Shown: positions 43,905 to 54,230, counted from the first letter of the stretch. The stretch: 64,000 nt of DNA from JAEZKC01 sp046538945 (GCA_046538945.1 JBKHHW010000001.1:1-64000), one strand, 5' to 3'. Program-made: numbers and translations. The notes: a model not told the origin generated them from the letters alone.

Positions 43905-44249
43905 CTACATCGGAACTATCCGCTTTTTGGAATAATCCGAACCGCAGTCGGCAGTCTGCAGGTGATTCGCTTCAAAAGCTTCTAACCCGCCCCGTTTGTT
44001 GATCTCGATTTCAAAGGCATCCAGAACCTTATCCTCGATTTTCTGTCTCGTTTCGTTGTTTATGGGATGTGCAAGATCTTGGAAAGAGCCGTTGAAACGA
44101 CGTCGGCTGGGCATAGACACGAAGAAGCCTCGGCAGCCGTTAATGACTCTCAACCCTCTTACCACAAAGCAGTCATCAAAAACTATATCGGCGTACGCTT
44201 TGAGCTTTCCCTCACTTCTCAAAGTGATATTTACTTCTGTGATCTCCAC
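43905..44249 (-). CDS. spoVG: SpoVG family regulator
   Basis: A 114-residue RNA/DNA-binding protein of the SpoVG family. It starts EITEVNITLRSEGKLKAYADIVFDD-like and has the strongly conserved GLRVINGCRGFFVSMPSRR and AHPINNETRQKIEDKVLDAFE. GTG start with AGGAGG 6 bases away. The family is widespread outside Firmicutes, so it is not evidence of sporulation. A strong promoter lies at 44315-44343. The C-terminal 25 residues are variable, basic at the end. Confidence 0.95.
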   Translation of the reverse strand: MEITEVNITLRSEGKLKAYADIVFDDCFVVRGLRVINGCRGFFVSMPSRRRFNGSFQDLAHPINNETRQKIEDKVLDAFEIEINKRGGLEAFEANHLQTADCGSDYSKKRIVPM

Positions 44250-44582
44250 AGCGAGCCTCCTGATGATGGGTGTGTGTATGCCGGAAACGACAGGGTTAAG
44301 CTCGGCATACTTATAATATACACAGTTATCTTTCTTTTGCCAATTCAGTTTGAAAAAAAAACATTTTTTTTACCTGAATGACATAGAGACCAGAAAGGTA
44401 CAAAGCTGTTAAAAAAGGGTCTGAAGATGCCTAATCCCCTGTTTTGCAGAAGGATACAGCAAAAACCAAAGTTGACTCAGCAACAGTAAAAGTGGCGATA
44501 CTACTTGCCCCGGCACGGTGTAGAACATTTATTTTATTCTTTTAGCTAAATTCTTATCCTTTCAATTCAGGCCATAAGTCAC
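44250..44582. other. Divergent intergenic region spoVG/argF
   Basis: No gene is seen. It holds the spoVG promoter (44315-44343), a T/A-rich run near 44350-44375, and a weak plus-strand candidate (TTGACT 44472-44477, GATACT 44497-44502, 19-base spacer) for argF. No riboswitch or arginine operator was recognised. Confidence 0.55.
44315..44343 (-). promoter_or_regulatory. Promoter of spoVG
   Basis: On the minus strand TTGGCA (44343-44338), 17 bases and TATATT (44320-44315) form a good sigma-70 type promoter, followed by ATAAG. The likely transcription start is near 44308, about 60 bases before the GTG. Confidence 0.75.
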
Positions 44583-45506
44583 ATGAGCGCTTCTAAAAAA
44601 GATCTGCTGACACTGCTCGAGTTTTCTCCTGACGAACTACGCAACATCATTTCGCTTGCCGCGGAACTGAAAGCCAAAAGGTATTCATATCCCTACCGCA
44701 CTTTCGAACAGAAATCCGGGGTGCTTATCTTTGAAAAACCCTCCCTGCGCACCAGGATCACCTTTGAAACAGCCATAAATGAACTGGGCGGACATGCCAT
44801 CAATCTGGCCAGCGCAGCGGTGGGGATGGGAAAACGGGAAAGTGTGGAGGATGTTGCACGGAACCTTGAACGGGTGGTACACCTGATCGTGGCACGCACT
44901 TTCGAACACGACACGGTCGTGCAGCTGGCCAGGTTTAGTTCCATACCCGTCATTAACGCTCTTACAGACTCGTTTCACCCCTGCCAAGCACTGGCTTTCG
45001 CTCTCACGGTTCACGAGAACCGGCCTGGCCATAAACCGAACATTGTCTTCATCGGTGACGGAAACAACGTCTGCAACTCCATCATGGTGATTTGTGCTAA
45101 ACTCGGCTATTCCTTCACAGTCGTGGGCCCCAGGGGTTACGAACCGCATCAGGAAATGGTACGTAGCTGCATGGAAATCTGCAAGCAAACCGGAGGCTCG
45201 CTCACGATTACTAATGATTTGTTCCCGGCTGTGGAAAAAGCCGAAATACTCTACACCGACGTCTGGACGAGCATGGGGCAGGAAGAAGAATCAGAAAAAC
45301 GCATAAAGGACTTCCGATCATACCAGGTCAATACCGAACTGGTACGGAAAGCCCCCAAGGATGTTCTGGTTTCACACTGTCTTCCGGCACACCGGGACGA
45401 GGAAATCACTAGCGAAGTTCTCGATTCACCACATTCAGTGGCTTTCGATGAAGCGGAAAACAGGCTTCATGTTCAGAAAGCTGCAATCGTGCACCTTTTT
45501 TCCTAA
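44583..45506 (+). CDS. argF: Ornithine carbamoyltransferase
   Basis: A 307-residue enzyme that makes citrulline from ornithine and carbamoyl phosphate. It shows the carbamoyl phosphate motif EKPSLRTRITFE, the FHPCQALA segment, HTF-like LIVARTFEHD and the ornithine loop HCLPAHRDEEI. The SLRTR variant occurs in several lineages beside the common STRTR. Followed after 16 bases by the KaiC-like gene, which may share the transcript. Other arg genes are not in the window. Confidence 0.94.
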   Translation: MSASKKDLLTLLEFSPDELRNIISLAAELKAKRYSYPYRTFEQKSGVLIFEKPSLRTRITFETAINELGGHAINLASAAVGMGKRESVEDVARNLERVVHLIVARTFEHDTVVQLARFSSIPVINALTDSFHPCQALAFALTVHENRPGHKPNIVFIGDGNNVCNSIMVICAKLGYSFTVVGPRGYEPHQEMVRSCMEICKQTGGSLTITNDLFPAVEKAEILYTDVWTSMGQEEESEKRIKDFRSYQVNTELVRKAPKDVLVSHCLPAHRDEEITSEVLDSPHSVAFDEAENRLHVQKAAIVHLFS

Positions 45507-45522
45507 CACAGGCGAAAAATCT

Positions 45523-46293
45523 ATGGCTGAAAAACGCGTTTCATTCGGGATAAAGGCACTTGATAAAATGTGCTGCGGCGGTCTGCTCAGGGGCTCTGCA
45601 AACCTTTTCGAAGGTGCCCCGGGGACCGGCAAAACGACCATGGCAATGCAGTACATCTTCAACGGCATCACCATGTACGGCGAGCCGGGCCTAATCATCA
45701 CTTTCGAGGAATTCCCACAGCAGTATTACCATGATGCACTGCAGTTCGGGTGGGATTTCAAGAAACTTGAAGCCGAAGGAAAGCTCAAGGTCATCTTTTC
45801 CGATCCCGAAACCGCCTTGTCCGAATTCGACAAAATGGACGGAGAATTCGTCTCCATCGTCGAGGAACTTGGTGTTAAACGGGTGGTGGTAGATTCCATG
45901 ACCCACTTCGAATCGCTTACCCTGGACAATCATGAACTGAGGGATATAGAGAGGCGATTTATCAACGCGCTGAAAAGAGAAGGCGTCACCAGTATTCTTC
46001 TCAGAGAAAACGACAGTCTTCTGGGCCAGGTCTCTCATATCACCAGTAAAATTCCTTTTATCGTTGACACTTATGTGCTTTTACGATATGTTGAAATAGA
46101 CAGTGCCATAGAAAAGGCGCTCTGTTTTCTTAAAATGAGGGGAAGTGATCATCAGAAAGATATCCGCTGTTTCAGAATTACCTCTAAGGGAATCGAAGTT
46201 GAAGCGAAATTCAGCGGCAAGGAAGGTATAATGAGCGGTATCACACATTCCACTCCCCAAGATGCTTTTGTTGATGCATTCGGAAAGAAATAA
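45523..46293 (+). CDS. KaiC/RadA-like ATPase, single domain
   Basis: A 256-residue RecA-fold ATPase of the KaiC family with one domain. Walker A is EGAPGTGKTT (30-39), the catalytic-type FEE follows at 61-63, and Walker B is RVVVDSM (120-126). No second KaiC domain, no clear phosphorylation pair and no kaiA/kaiB are present. ATG 45523 is chosen because an earlier open frame lies inside argF. It leads a five-gene set with two small membrane proteins and two response regulators, suggesting an ATP-dependent signalling switch. Function unknown. Confidence 0.85.
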   Translation: MAEKRVSFGIKALDKMCCGGLLRGSANLFEGAPGTGKTTMAMQYIFNGITMYGEPGLIITFEEFPQQYYHDALQFGWDFKKLEAEGKLKVIFSDPETALSEFDKMDGEFVSIVEELGVKRVVVDSMTHFESLTLDNHELRDIERRFINALKREGVTSILLRENDSLLGQVSHITSKIPFIVDTYVLLRYVEIDSAIEKALCFLKMRGSDHQKDIRCFRITSKGIEVEAKFSGKEGIMSGITHSTPQDAFVDAFGKK

Positions 46294-46298
46294 GTGTT

Positions 46299-46595
46299 AT
46301 GGAAGTTCCGTCAACTGCAGACATACTGCTAATTGCCGGATATGTGATGTTCTGCATGGGTCTGAACGTGATAGCGTTTCTGATCTCTTCGTTTTACAAG
46401 AAGAAACTCAAGCAGCCCTCTCCGACTCTGGGTTTTCTTCTTGCTCTTCTGTTTGGAGCAGTGTTTATCGGTTCGCTTATAATGAGAGATTTTCATTCTC
46501 AGAGTCTCCAGGCTATTTCCCTTCTGGGCTACAGCATGAGTTCTACATTGAGTATAGTGGGGTTGTATCTGTCCATGAGAAAAACCAGGAAGTGA
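46299..46595 (+). CDS. Small three-helix membrane protein A
   Basis: A 98-residue protein with three predicted helices (about 8-32, 43-62 and 70-90) and a basic Lys-rich cytoplasmic loop between the first two (SFYKKKLKQPSP). Starts 6 bases after the ATPase stop. I do not recognise a family. It does not resemble histidine kinase sensor domains, yet its place in the operon suggests a membrane partner or receptor for the ATPase. Confidence 0.7.
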   Translation: MEVPSTADILLIAGYVMFCMGLNVIAFLISSFYKKKLKQPSPTLGFLLALLFGAVFIGSLIMRDFHSQSLQAISLLGYSMSSTLSIVGLYLSMRKTRK

Positions 46596-46596
46596 T

Positions 46597-46896
46597 ATGA
46601 TTTACGAACAGACACTTTTCTTTTTTGATGTATCTGCAGTTTCGCTGATGCTTGTGCTTGCATATCTCAGCAAGCGCCTGGGAGATGCACTGCAGATCAA
46701 ACCCTATTACCGAATCCTTTTTTTCACTTCGGCTGCGATAGTGGGAGCTTCCGGCATAGACACAATACCGTCGTCTTTGAGTTTCACTCTGACTGCGATC
46801 CTGACCAATTTCATCAGATTCGCAGCTTCACTCACAGCTCTTGTCGTCGTGCTGCGCTACTGGAAATGGCTCTTTGCTGAATTTTCCAAAACTTAA
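46597..46896 (+). CDS. Small three-helix membrane protein B
   Basis: A 99-residue protein with three predicted helices (about 8-25, 41-60, 65-88) and a C-terminal aromatic end (RYWKWLFAEF). It starts 2 bases after protein A, so the two are probably translated together and may form a heteromeric membrane unit of six helices. No conserved motif was recognised. Confidence 0.7.
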   Translation: MIYEQTLFFFDVSAVSLMLVLAYLSKRLGDALQIKPYYRILFFTSAAIVGASGIDTIPSSLSFTLTAILTNFIRFAASLTALVVVLRYWKWLFAEFSKT

Positions 46897-46910
46897 GGTC
46901 TGCGGAAACT

Positions 46911-47288
46911 ATGAGCAAAAAGATTCTTGTAATTGAAGATGACAGCGATATTGCGGATCTGGTGAAACTAGTTCTGGAAACGGATCAGTTCGAAGTCAGA
47001 ACGGTTCTGGATTCCCTCCAGGCCTACGAGGAAGCCAAGGTCTACAGGCCCGATGCCATTCTTCTCGACCTTTCGATGCCTGGAATGGATGGATGGGCTG
47101 TATTCAGACTCCTGCGCAGCGACGATTCATTCCAAAACGTACCCATTGCCATTTTGACCGCCAAATCTCAGCAGTTTGATCAGATGGTCGGACTTCACAT
47201 CATGAATGCTGATGCTTATATCACTAAACCGTTCGGAAAGCAAGAACTGATCGACAAAACCTATGAGCTCTTCAAAAGAAAAGAATAA
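46911..47288 (+). CDS. Stand-alone response regulator 1
   Basis: A 125-residue single CheY-like receiver. The acidic pocket EDD (about 9-11), phospho-acceptor Asp53 in LLDLSMPGMDG, Thr83 in ILTAK and Lys106 in TKPF are all in place. There is no output domain, so it acts through a partner. It overlaps the next receiver gene by 26 bases. No histidine kinase is encoded in the operon. Confidence 0.92.
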   Translation: MSKKILVIEDDSDIADLVKLVLETDQFEVRTVLDSLQAYEEAKVYRPDAILLDLSMPGMDGWAVFRLLRSDDSFQNVPIAILTAKSQQFDQMVGLHIMNADAYITKPFGKQELIDKTYELFKRKE

Positions 47289-47697
47289 ACGTATACTTGT
47301 TGTTGACGACGAGGTGGATGTCCTTGACTTTCTCAAGATCTATCTTGAGTCTCTGGGCTGGGAAGTGACCACGGTGATGTCCACCGCCAAGGCTTTCGAA
47401 GAACTGGACAACAAACCCTACTTTCTCGTGCTGACTGACATCGCCATGCCTGACATGGACGGCTACGAATTCATCAGCAAAATCAAGGAGAAATCCTACC
47501 CCAGCCAGATGGCACTGATGACCGGTTTCGGCTACAACCCCAAACACACTCTGGTCAAAATCTACAAGACGATACGCTATCCCTGCCTTTTCAAACCGTT
47601 CAACAGGGCAAAGGTGGCCGAAGCGGTTCAGAATGCATACAATGCCTATCATGAAAACATTCTGCAATCTGAATCAAGCCAGGAACCTCAAGACTGA
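47263..47697 (+). CDS. Stand-alone response regulator 2
   Basis: A 144-residue receiver with VVDDE (14-17), phospho-acceptor Asp59 in LTDIAMPDMDG, Thr87 in MTGFGY and Lys111 in FKPF. The segment after Thr is longer than usual (GYNPKHTLVKIYKTIRYPC) and the C-terminus is a short acidic tail. The start lies 26 bases inside the preceding receiver, with no ribosome site, so it is probably coupled. Confidence 0.88.
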   Translation: MSSSKEKNKRILVVDDEVDVLDFLKIYLESLGWEVTTVMSTAKAFEELDNKPYFLVLTDIAMPDMDGYEFISKIKEKSYPSQMALMTGFGYNPKHTLVKIYKTIRYPCLFKPFNRAKVAEAVQNAYNAYHENILQSESSQEPQD

Positions 47698-47700
47698 CAA

Positions 47701-50535
47701 ATGCGCGACATAACCATTAAAGGTGCACGCGTTCACAATCTCAAGAACATCGATGTAACCATACCCCGCAACAGTTTCACCGTGATAACGGGCCTTTCCG
47801 GTTCCGGGAAGTCCTCTCTAGCTTTCGATACGCTATACTCCGAAAGCCAGCGGCGCTATGTCGAATCGCTCTCCTCCTACGCCCGGCAGTTTCTGGGTCT
47901 GATGGAAAAGCCCGATGTGGACCAGATAGAGGGACTCTCTCCCGCAATATCAATCGAGCAGAAAACAACCGGTCATAACCCCCGCTCGACCGTGGGCACC
48001 ATTACCGAAATCCATGACTACCTGCGCCTTCTTTTTTCCAGAATCGGAACTCCCACCTGCTACAACTGCGGCAGAATAATCGCCCGCCAGACAGTTCAGG
48101 AGATTACCGACAGAATTCTCACCCTGGAACCCGGGACCAAATTCCAGATCCTTGCCCCGGTCATAAAGGAACGCAAAGGCGCGCACAAGGACCTCCTCTC
48201 CAAGCTTCAGAAGGATGGATATGTAAGAGTACGGGTTGACGGAACGGTTTACACACTGGATGAGGATGTTCCAATTGATCCGGATACAAAACACACGATC
48301 GAAGTCGTGGTCGACAGACTGATAGCCGGCAGGAACATAGCATCAAGGCTTACCGAATCCATTGAAACATCGCTCAAGCTGAACAGTGACGGAACGCTGA
48401 TTGCAGATATTATTGACGGCGAAGACATTCTCTTTTCGCAAAGACTTGCGTGTCCGGTCTGCGGCATAAGCTATGATGAGCTGAGCCCGCGCATGTTTTC
48501 CTTCAACAGCCCCTTCGGAGCCTGCGAGGAATGCCACGGACTGGGCTTTCTTATGGAAATAGATCCTGAACTTGTGGTACCGAATCCCTCACTCTCCCTC
48601 AAAGAGGGAGCAATTGTCCCCTGGAACGGAGCCAATACGGAGGGGGGATGGAACAATCAGATTCTGCTGTCTGTCAGCAAACATTTCAAAATTCCCATGG
48701 ACAAACCGTTCCGTTCCCTCACTGCTAGACAGAAGAAAATTCTTCTTAACGGATCAGGAAAAGAACGCATATCGATTCAGTACGAAACCAAAAGCGGCTC
48801 CGGAAAAGGAGAATTCAGACGTACCTTCGAAGGAGTTATCCCCAATCTGCTCAGACGTTACAGAGACACCACCTCGGAGGACATACGGCGATGGATAGAG
48901 GGGTTTATGACCCAGAAGCGCTGCCCCACCTGCGGAGGCACTCGGTATAAAAAGCAGAGTCTGGCCATTTTGATAAACGGCAGCAGCATCGCCGACGTCT
49001 CTGAATACTCTATAGAAAAATCTCTCGATTTTTTCAGAAACTACCGACCGGAGGGGGTAAACGGAAAGATCGCCCGCCCCATCCTGCGTGAAGTAATCCA
49101 GCGTCTCACGTTTCTTTACGATGTGGGTCTGGGTTACCTAAGTCTTGACCGTACTTCCTCCACGCTCTCGGGAGGAGAGGCTCAGCGTATCCGCCTGGCC
49201 ACACAGATAGGGTCTAGGCTTACAGGGGTACTGTACATTCTTGACGAACCCAGTATCGGTCTTCACCCGCGGGACAACAGCCGGCTGCTCTCGACTCTTA
49301 TTGCCCTGAGAGATCTGGAAAACACGGTCATAGTGATCGAACATGACAAGGAAACCATCATGGCCGCGGATCATCTGATCGACATCGGTCCCGGAGCAGG
49401 CATCCACGGGGGAGAACTGGTGGCCCAGGGGAAACCATCGCAGGTTGCCGCGTCGGCCGATTCACTCACCGGACTGTATCTGTCAGGAAAGAGAAATATT
49501 CCCCTTCCCAGAAAACGCAGAAACGGCAGCGGTTCCTTCATTACAGTCAGAAAAGCATCGGGACACAATCTCAAAAACGTCGATGTGTCTTTTCCGTTAG
49601 GAAAACTGGTATGCGTGACGGGGGTGTCCGGCTCGGGGAAAAGCTCACTGGTAAACCATACCCTTTATCCGGCTCTGGCCAGATCCCTTTACCGTTCAAG
49701 AAGAGATTCCCTCCCGTATGAAAAAATCGACGGGCTGAATCAACTCGACAAGGTGATTGATATCGACCAGTCCCCTATCGGCAAAACGCCCAGATCCAAC
49801 CCCGCGACATACACCAAGGTTTTCGATCCGATAAGAAACCTCTTCGCCATGCTCCCCGAGAGCAAGATAAGAGGCTATACTCCCGGCCGTTTCAGCTTCA
49901 ACGTTAAAGGCGGCAGGTGTGAAACCTGCCAGGGCGACGGTGAGCTCAGAATAGAAATGCATTTTCTTCCCGACGTGTACGTTCAGTGCGAAACGTGCCA
50001 CGGGAAAAGGTACAACCGGGAGACGCTGGAAATTCTATACAAAGGAAAGTCCATCGCGGATGTGCTTGAAATGACAATCGATGAGGCATTGGTCTTCTTT
50101 GATAAGTTGTCCGCAATAAAGCAGAAACTCATGGTGCTGTCCCAGGTGGGACTGGGCTACATCCGTTTAGGTCAACCGGCAAACACTCTTTCCGGAGGCG
50201 AAGCGCAGCGGATCAAGCTCGCCTCCGAACTTTCCAAGCGAGCTACGGGCAAAACACTCTACATCCTTGATGAACCCACGACAGGACTTCACTTCGAGGA
50301 TATCCTCATGCTCATGAATGTCATCCAGGAACTGGTCGACAAAGGTAATTCAGTGATAGTGATCGAACACAACCTGGATGTGATCAAATGCGCTGACTAC
50401 ATAATTGACCTGGGGCCCGAAGGTGGCGACAAGGGCGGCACCGTTATTTCCCAGGGAACTCCGGAGCAGATAGCAGCCGACCCGACCTCCATTACGGGAC
50501 AGTACCTCAAAAAAGAACTACAGATCACAGAATAA
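47701..50535 (+). CDS. uvrA: Excinuclease ABC subunit A
   Basis: A 944-residue nucleotide excision repair ATPase. Walker A motifs [10 protein letters not shown] (about 31-40) and [10 protein letters not shown] (about 640-649), two ABC signatures [12 protein letters not shown] and [12 protein letters not shown], and the two zinc modules CPVCG...CEECHG and CETC...CETCHG are all present, as in bacterial UvrA. It scans DNA for distortion with UvrB. It follows the second receiver by 3 bases and could share the transcript. Confidence 0.97.
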   Translation: MRDITIKGARVHNLKNIDVTIPRNSFTVITGLSGSGKSSLAFDTLYSESQRRYVESLSSYARQFLGLMEKPDVDQIEGLSPAISIEQKTTGHNPRSTVGTITEIHDYLRLLFSRIGTPTCYNCGRIIARQTVQEITDRILTLEPGTKFQILAPVIKERKGAHKDLLSKLQKDGYVRVRVDGTVYTLDEDVPIDPDTKHTIEVVVDRLIAGRNIASRLTESIETSLKLNSDGTLIADIIDGEDILFSQRLACPVCGISYDELSPRMFSFNSPFGACEECHGLGFLMEIDPELVVPNPSLSLKEGAIVPWNGANTEGGWNNQILLSVSKHFKIPMDKPFRSLTARQKKILLNGSGKERISIQYETKSGSGKGEFRRTFEGVIPNLLRRYRDTTSEDIRRWIEGFMTQKRCPTCGGTRYKKQSLAILINGSSIADVSEYSIEKSLDFFRNYRPEGVNGKIARPILREVIQRLTFLYDVGLGYLSLDRTSSTLSGGEAQRIRLATQIGSRLTGVLYILDEPSIGLHPRDNSRLLSTLIALRDLENTVIVIEHDKETIMAADHLIDIGPGAGIHGGELVAQGKPSQVAASADSLTGLYLSGKRNIPLPRKRRNGSGSFITVRKASGHNLKNVDVSFPLGKLVCVTGVSGSGKSSLVNHTLYPALARSLYRSRRDSLPYEKIDGLNQLDKVIDIDQSPIGKTPRSNPATYTKVFDPIRNLFAMLPESKIRGYTPGRFSFNVKGGRCETCQGDGELRIEMHFLPDVYVQCETCHGKRYNRETLEILYKGKSIADVLEMTIDEALVFFDKLSAIKQKLMVLSQVGLGYIRLGQPANTLSGGEAQRIKLASELSKRATGKTLYILDEPTTGLHFEDILMLMNVIQELVDKGNSVIVIEHNLDVIKCADYIIDLGPEGGDKGGTVISQGTPEQIAADPTSITGQYLKKELQITE

Positions 50536-50770
50536 CCGCTTCAGCAGCACGTTTTCTTTTTTTCCGACCGACAACAATCTTTTGACAAATGCGCAAAAGT
50601 TTCCTCCCGCCTGCACCCGAACGGCTAAAACACACCATAATCAGCACATGCAGAACCGCAAAAGCATATTACGGTAAACACTCAGGCTGCATACGAATAA
50701 TCATCCCTTTGAAGTCTCCCCTGAACTATTTTGTTAGGTTCGTTTCTTTTCACACCATAAGGAGGCATAC

Positions 50771-51343
50771 ATGTCAGGTAAAAACGTCGTACTTTTCGGC
50801 CCTCCCGGAGCAGGCAAGGGCACACAGGCAGCTAAACTCCGCGACCTTCTGGAAGTCCCGCATATCTCCACAGGTGATATGTTCCGCTACCACATAAAGA
50901 ACGACACCGAGCTTGGCCGCACAGCCAAGGAATACTCAAACAGCGGTCGTCTGGTTCCGGATGAAGTGACAATCGCCATGGTAAAAGATCGTCTCAGCCA
51001 GGATGATGTGAAGGTCGGATTCCTTCTGGACGGCTTTCCCAGAAGTGTCCCGCAGGCAAAAGCCCTTGACAAAATCCTGGAAGAGCTGAATATAAAACTC
51101 GACCACGTGGTGAATATCGCAGTGGCTGACGAGGAAGTGAAAGCCAGACTTGCAAAGCGGGCAGACATTGAGGGCCGTGCCGATGATGCTGATCCAAAAG
51201 TGATCGAGAACAGACTCAATACCTACAAGCAGCAAAGCGAGCCCTGTCTTGAGTATTACCGCCCTCGTGGTATTGTGCGCGATATTGACGGTATCGGCAC
51301 AATCGATGAAGTATTCGGCAGAATTCAGGAAATCTTCGAGTAA
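50771..51343 (+). CDS. adk: Adenylate kinase
   Basis: A 190-residue enzyme that interconverts ATP, ADP and AMP. P-loop GPPGAGKGTQA, AMP-binding STGDMFR and GFPRSVPQA, and a short LID without zinc cysteines (AKRADIEGRADD), the short type. AAGGAGG is a strong ribosome site. It is isolated from uvrA by 235 bases with no recognisable terminator but a T-rich stretch near 50555. Confidence 0.95.
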   Translation: MSGKNVVLFGPPGAGKGTQAAKLRDLLEVPHISTGDMFRYHIKNDTELGRTAKEYSNSGRLVPDEVTIAMVKDRLSQDDVKVGFLLDGFPRSVPQAKALDKILEELNIKLDHVVNIAVADEEVKARLAKRADIEGRADDADPKVIENRLNTYKQQSEPCLEYYRPRGIVRDIDGIGTIDEVFGRIQEIFE

Positions 51344-51355
51344 TCAGCCCTGCGA

Positions 51356-52546
51356 CTACATCCGCTCTTTCCGGATCTCATCAACAACGGATCCGGTCTG
51401 AGCGGATCGGTTATCTTCTACCGTCCTGGAAAAAGACTGCCCCTTCCACCCGAAACGACCGAATACCCCCAGAAGAACTGCAGCTATCACCATCGGCAAC
51501 TGAACAAGCGAGGCTAACGGGATGAAAGCCCTCAGTTCCTTTTTGCGGAATATGCGGGTCCCCGGAATGAGAAGCGCTGTCTCCCCTGCCATTTTCACCA
51601 AAAGCTGTGATAAAAACAGCGGCAAATTGGACTTGTCGAAAAGCGTAACTATAAAAGACAGAACTATCGAGAGGTAAAAAATGAACACTGAAGACAGAAG
51701 TGCAACTTGAGGTGCGCAATAGTGTACTGTTTGTGATCCCCATCGCTTTCTCTGATCGAATGCGGCTGATACGGTCGGTGTCGGGTTGGTTTCCACAGTG
51801 CCGGCCGGATCGGCCATAAACGTCACATTCCATCTGCCACTTTTCCACACACGCTGAAGAAGCAGGTCATCATCCCCGGACACGACCCTGTTCGCCTTGT
51901 TTCCGTATCCGCCGATCTCCTCAAACACCTTCCTGCGGAATGCGAAATTATTCGCATTGGAATTGATGGGAAGATTCGCTCCTATCGCCGATGCGGCCAC
52001 TATACCATGGGACAGAAAATCTATTGTCTGCAGTCCGAAGAATATTCTGTTCATCCCGGGAATGAATCTATAGCATGTTATTCCCTGCACCAGGCCAGTA
52101 TCCGATGCAAAGAATCTGCTTATGGCAGAAAGCCAACCGGAAGAAACGATACAATCAGCATCTGTAAAAACAATGATTTCATTTCCGGCGGCATCGATTC
52201 CTTTTGACACAGCGTTCTTTTTAGGAGAGATTCCCGGAACCGTTTCAGTTATGTCCACAACTCTGAGATTAGGGTACTCACTTTGCAGTTCGGAAAGAAT
52301 AGCCGGTGTAGAATCTTCCGATCTATCATTGACAACTATCACCTCATAGCTGGAACTGGGAATATTCTGGGAAAAAACAGATTCAATACATCCACGAATA
52401 TTCCGCTCCTCATTTCGAGCGGCAATCACCACGGAAAAACTGAAATCGTTACGATTCTGCCCAGCACCAAGCTTCAGCAGTCCGTTCTGCAGAAACAGAA
52501 TCACACAGACGTAGAGAACCGCCGGAATGAGTATAACCCAGATCAT
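51356..52546 (-). CDS. GT2 membrane glycosyltransferase (CESA-like)
   Basis: A 396-residue processive-type or related GT2 enzyme with an N-terminal membrane helix (about 1-23), catalytic core VVIAARNEERNIRGC, VNDRSEDS, FTDADCIV and QKRWGSQTVH (the Q-x-x-R-W position), then two or more C-terminal helices. Membrane-bound GT2s of this form build polysaccharides or glycolipids. The short C-terminus is basic. GGAGGT precedes the ATG. Adjacent to nadE but not overlapping; the acceptor is unknown. Confidence 0.85.
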   Translation of the reverse strand: MIWVILIPAVLYVCVILFLQNGLLKLGAGQNRNDFSFSVVIAARNEERNIRGCIESVFSQNIPSSSYEVIVVNDRSEDSTPAILSELQSEYPNLRVVDITETVPGISPKKNAVSKGIDAAGNEIIVFTDADCIVSSGWLSAISRFFASDTGLVQGITCYRFIPGMNRIFFGLQTIDFLSHGIVAASAIGANLPINSNANNFAFRRKVFEEIGGYGNKANRVVSGDDDLLLQRVWKSGRWNVTFMADPAGTVETNPTPTVSAAFDQRKRWGSQTVHYCAPQVALLSSVFIFYLSIVLSFIVTLFDKSNLPLFLSQLLVKMAGETALLIPGTRIFRKKELRAFIPLASLVQLPMVIAAVLLGVFGRFGWKGQSFSRTVEDNRSAQTGSVVDEIRKERM

Positions 52547-52583
52547 ATGACCTCCGAAATGTTAACATTTTCACAATTCACAT

Positions 52584-54230
52584 CTACCACTCATACCTGG
52601 CAGCGATCGGAAACCTTCTCCCCGACCCGAACGCTTTGGGAGTGACTTTCAGCCCCGGAGGGGCCTGCCGGCGCTTGTATTCATTGAAGGCAAGTCTGCC
52701 TGCCACCCATTTGACCGTCTGTGGATCAAATCCCTGAGCCGCCACTTCTGAACTGGACTTTCCCTCTTCGATCAACTGGCCGAGAATGGCATCCAGCTCA
52801 GGATAGGGAGGAAGAGTATCCTGATCCTTCTGTTCCGGCCTCAATTCGGCCGAAGGCGGTTTGGTTATTGTCTCTTGCGGAATGACCTCCCTTTCCCGGT
52901 TGATGTATTCAGCAAGCCTGTAGACAAGTCCCTTTGACAGATCACTTATCACTCCCAAACCGCCGTTCATATCTCCGTAAAGAGTGCTGTATCCCACCGC
53001 CGATTCACTTTTATTGCCGGTGGTAAGCAGGAGATGCCCGAATTTGTTTGAAAGAGACATGAGCAGCGTACCCCGTATACGGGCCTGAAGGTTTTCTTCA
53101 GCAAGTCCGAAAGGTGTGTTTTTAAAAAACGGATCCAGTGCAGCAAGGAATGCGGAGAACGTACTCTCGATGCTCACTACAGAAAATCTGATCCCCAGGC
53201 TTTCCGCCAGAGCTTCCGCATCTTTCACGCTCCCCTCCGAGGAATGCCGGGAAGGCATTGCAACACCCCACACATTCTCTTTTCCCAGAGCCGCAGCAGC
53301 AACAGCACATGTCACCGCGGAATCGATTCCCCCCGACAGGCCCAGAAGCACGGCTTTGAATCCGCACTTTTTGACGTAATCGCAAAGACCCAGAACCAGA
53401 GCATCATGAACGGATGCTATAGTGTCCCTGTCAGGTATCTGGATTGGATTGCAGGCTGCCGCCGTATCCACAATCCGCACCTCCTCTTTGAAAGCAGGAA
53501 GCTGAGTGCAGAGGTTGCCACTGGGATCGAAATACGCACTGTTTCCGTCAAATATCAGCTCGTCATTACCTCCCACCTGATTTACGAATAGAAAGGGAAG
53601 CCTGTGAACCGCGGCATGATTCTTCATGATTGTGCTGCGAAGTCCCACTTTACCCAGGTGGAATGGTGATGCTGAGATATTGATCAGTATGGAAGCATCT
53701 TGAGCCACCAGTTCGGCAACCGGATCCTTATCATAAAGCCTTGACAAAAACAAATCTCCGTTGTTCCAGGCATCCTCGCAGATACTGATCCCCAGCACTT
53801 CTCCTTTGAACTTCACCACTGAAACGGATTCAGCAGAATCGAAATATCTGCTTTCATCAAACACATCGTAAGCAGGCAGTAGGGATTTGTTCTGCTCGAA
53901 CAGGATTTCTCCGTTCTGCAGTAGAACAGCGGAATTATTCAATCCCTTGCCGAAAGACCTTTGTGTACGTGTAACCGTACCCAGAAGGATACCGGTCTGG
54001 GGATACCTGCGGGAGGCCTCAAGAATATCGTTGAGCGACGAAAGGCTGTTATCGACAAACCATTTCTTCTCCAAAAGGTCCCGCGGAGGATACCCCTGAA
54101 GAAAAAGTTCCGAAAAGACAATCAGATCAGGGCTCTCCGGTGCCGTTTCCCGCAACACCCGGAAAACCTTTTCAGCATTTCCCTTCACATCTCCCACAAC
54201 GGGATTAAGCTGACAGATTACTACTCTCAT
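52584..54230 (-). CDS. nadE: Glutamine-dependent NAD+ synthetase
   Basis: A 548-residue fused enzyme: nitrilase-type glutaminase (about 1-255) with Glu in VFSELFLQGYPPRDLL, Lys in KGLNNSAVL and Cys in LGISICEDAWN, followed by the ATP pyrophosphatase domain with SGGIDSAVT and KSESAVGYSTLYGD. It amidates nicotinic acid adenine dinucleotide using glutamine. It overlaps gpmI by 4 bases (ATGA), so they form one unit. Confidence 0.95.
   Translation of the reverse strand: MRVVICQLNPVVGDVKGNAEKVFRVLRETAPESPDLIVFSELFLQGYPPRDLLEKKWFVDNSLSSLNDILEASRRYPQTGILLGTVTRTQRSFGKGLNNSAVLLQNGEILFEQNKSLLPAYDVFDESRYFDSAESVSVVKFKGEVLGISICEDAWNNGDLFLSRLYDKDPVAELVAQDASILINISASPFHLGKVGLRSTIMKNHAAVHRLPFLFVNQVGGNDELIFDGNSAYFDPSGNLCTQLPAFKEEVRIVDTAAACNPIQIPDRDTIASVHDALVLGLCDYVKKCGFKAVLLGLSGGIDSAVTCAVAAAALGKENVWGVAMPSRHSSEGSVKDAEALAESLGIRFSVVSIESTFSAFLAALDPFFKNTPFGLAEENLQARIRGTLLMSLSNKFGHLLLTTGNKSESAVGYSTLYGDMNGGLGVISDLSKGLVYRLAEYINREREVIPQETITKPPSAELRPEQKDQDTLPPYPELDAILGQLIEEGKSSSEVAAQGFDPQTVKWVAGRLAFNEYKRRQAPPGLKVTPKAFGSGRRFPIAARYEW

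Noticed and set aside
43905..44249. spoVG as evidence of sporulation
   Set aside because: SpoVG occurs widely in non-sporulating bacteria and no other sporulation gene is in the window.
45361..45522. Longer KaiC-like protein starting inside argF
   Set aside because: The extra 54 residues are the out-of-frame reading of the argF end and match nothing in the family.
45523..47697. A circadian clock (KaiABC)
   Set aside because: The ATPase has a single domain and neither KaiA nor KaiB is present.
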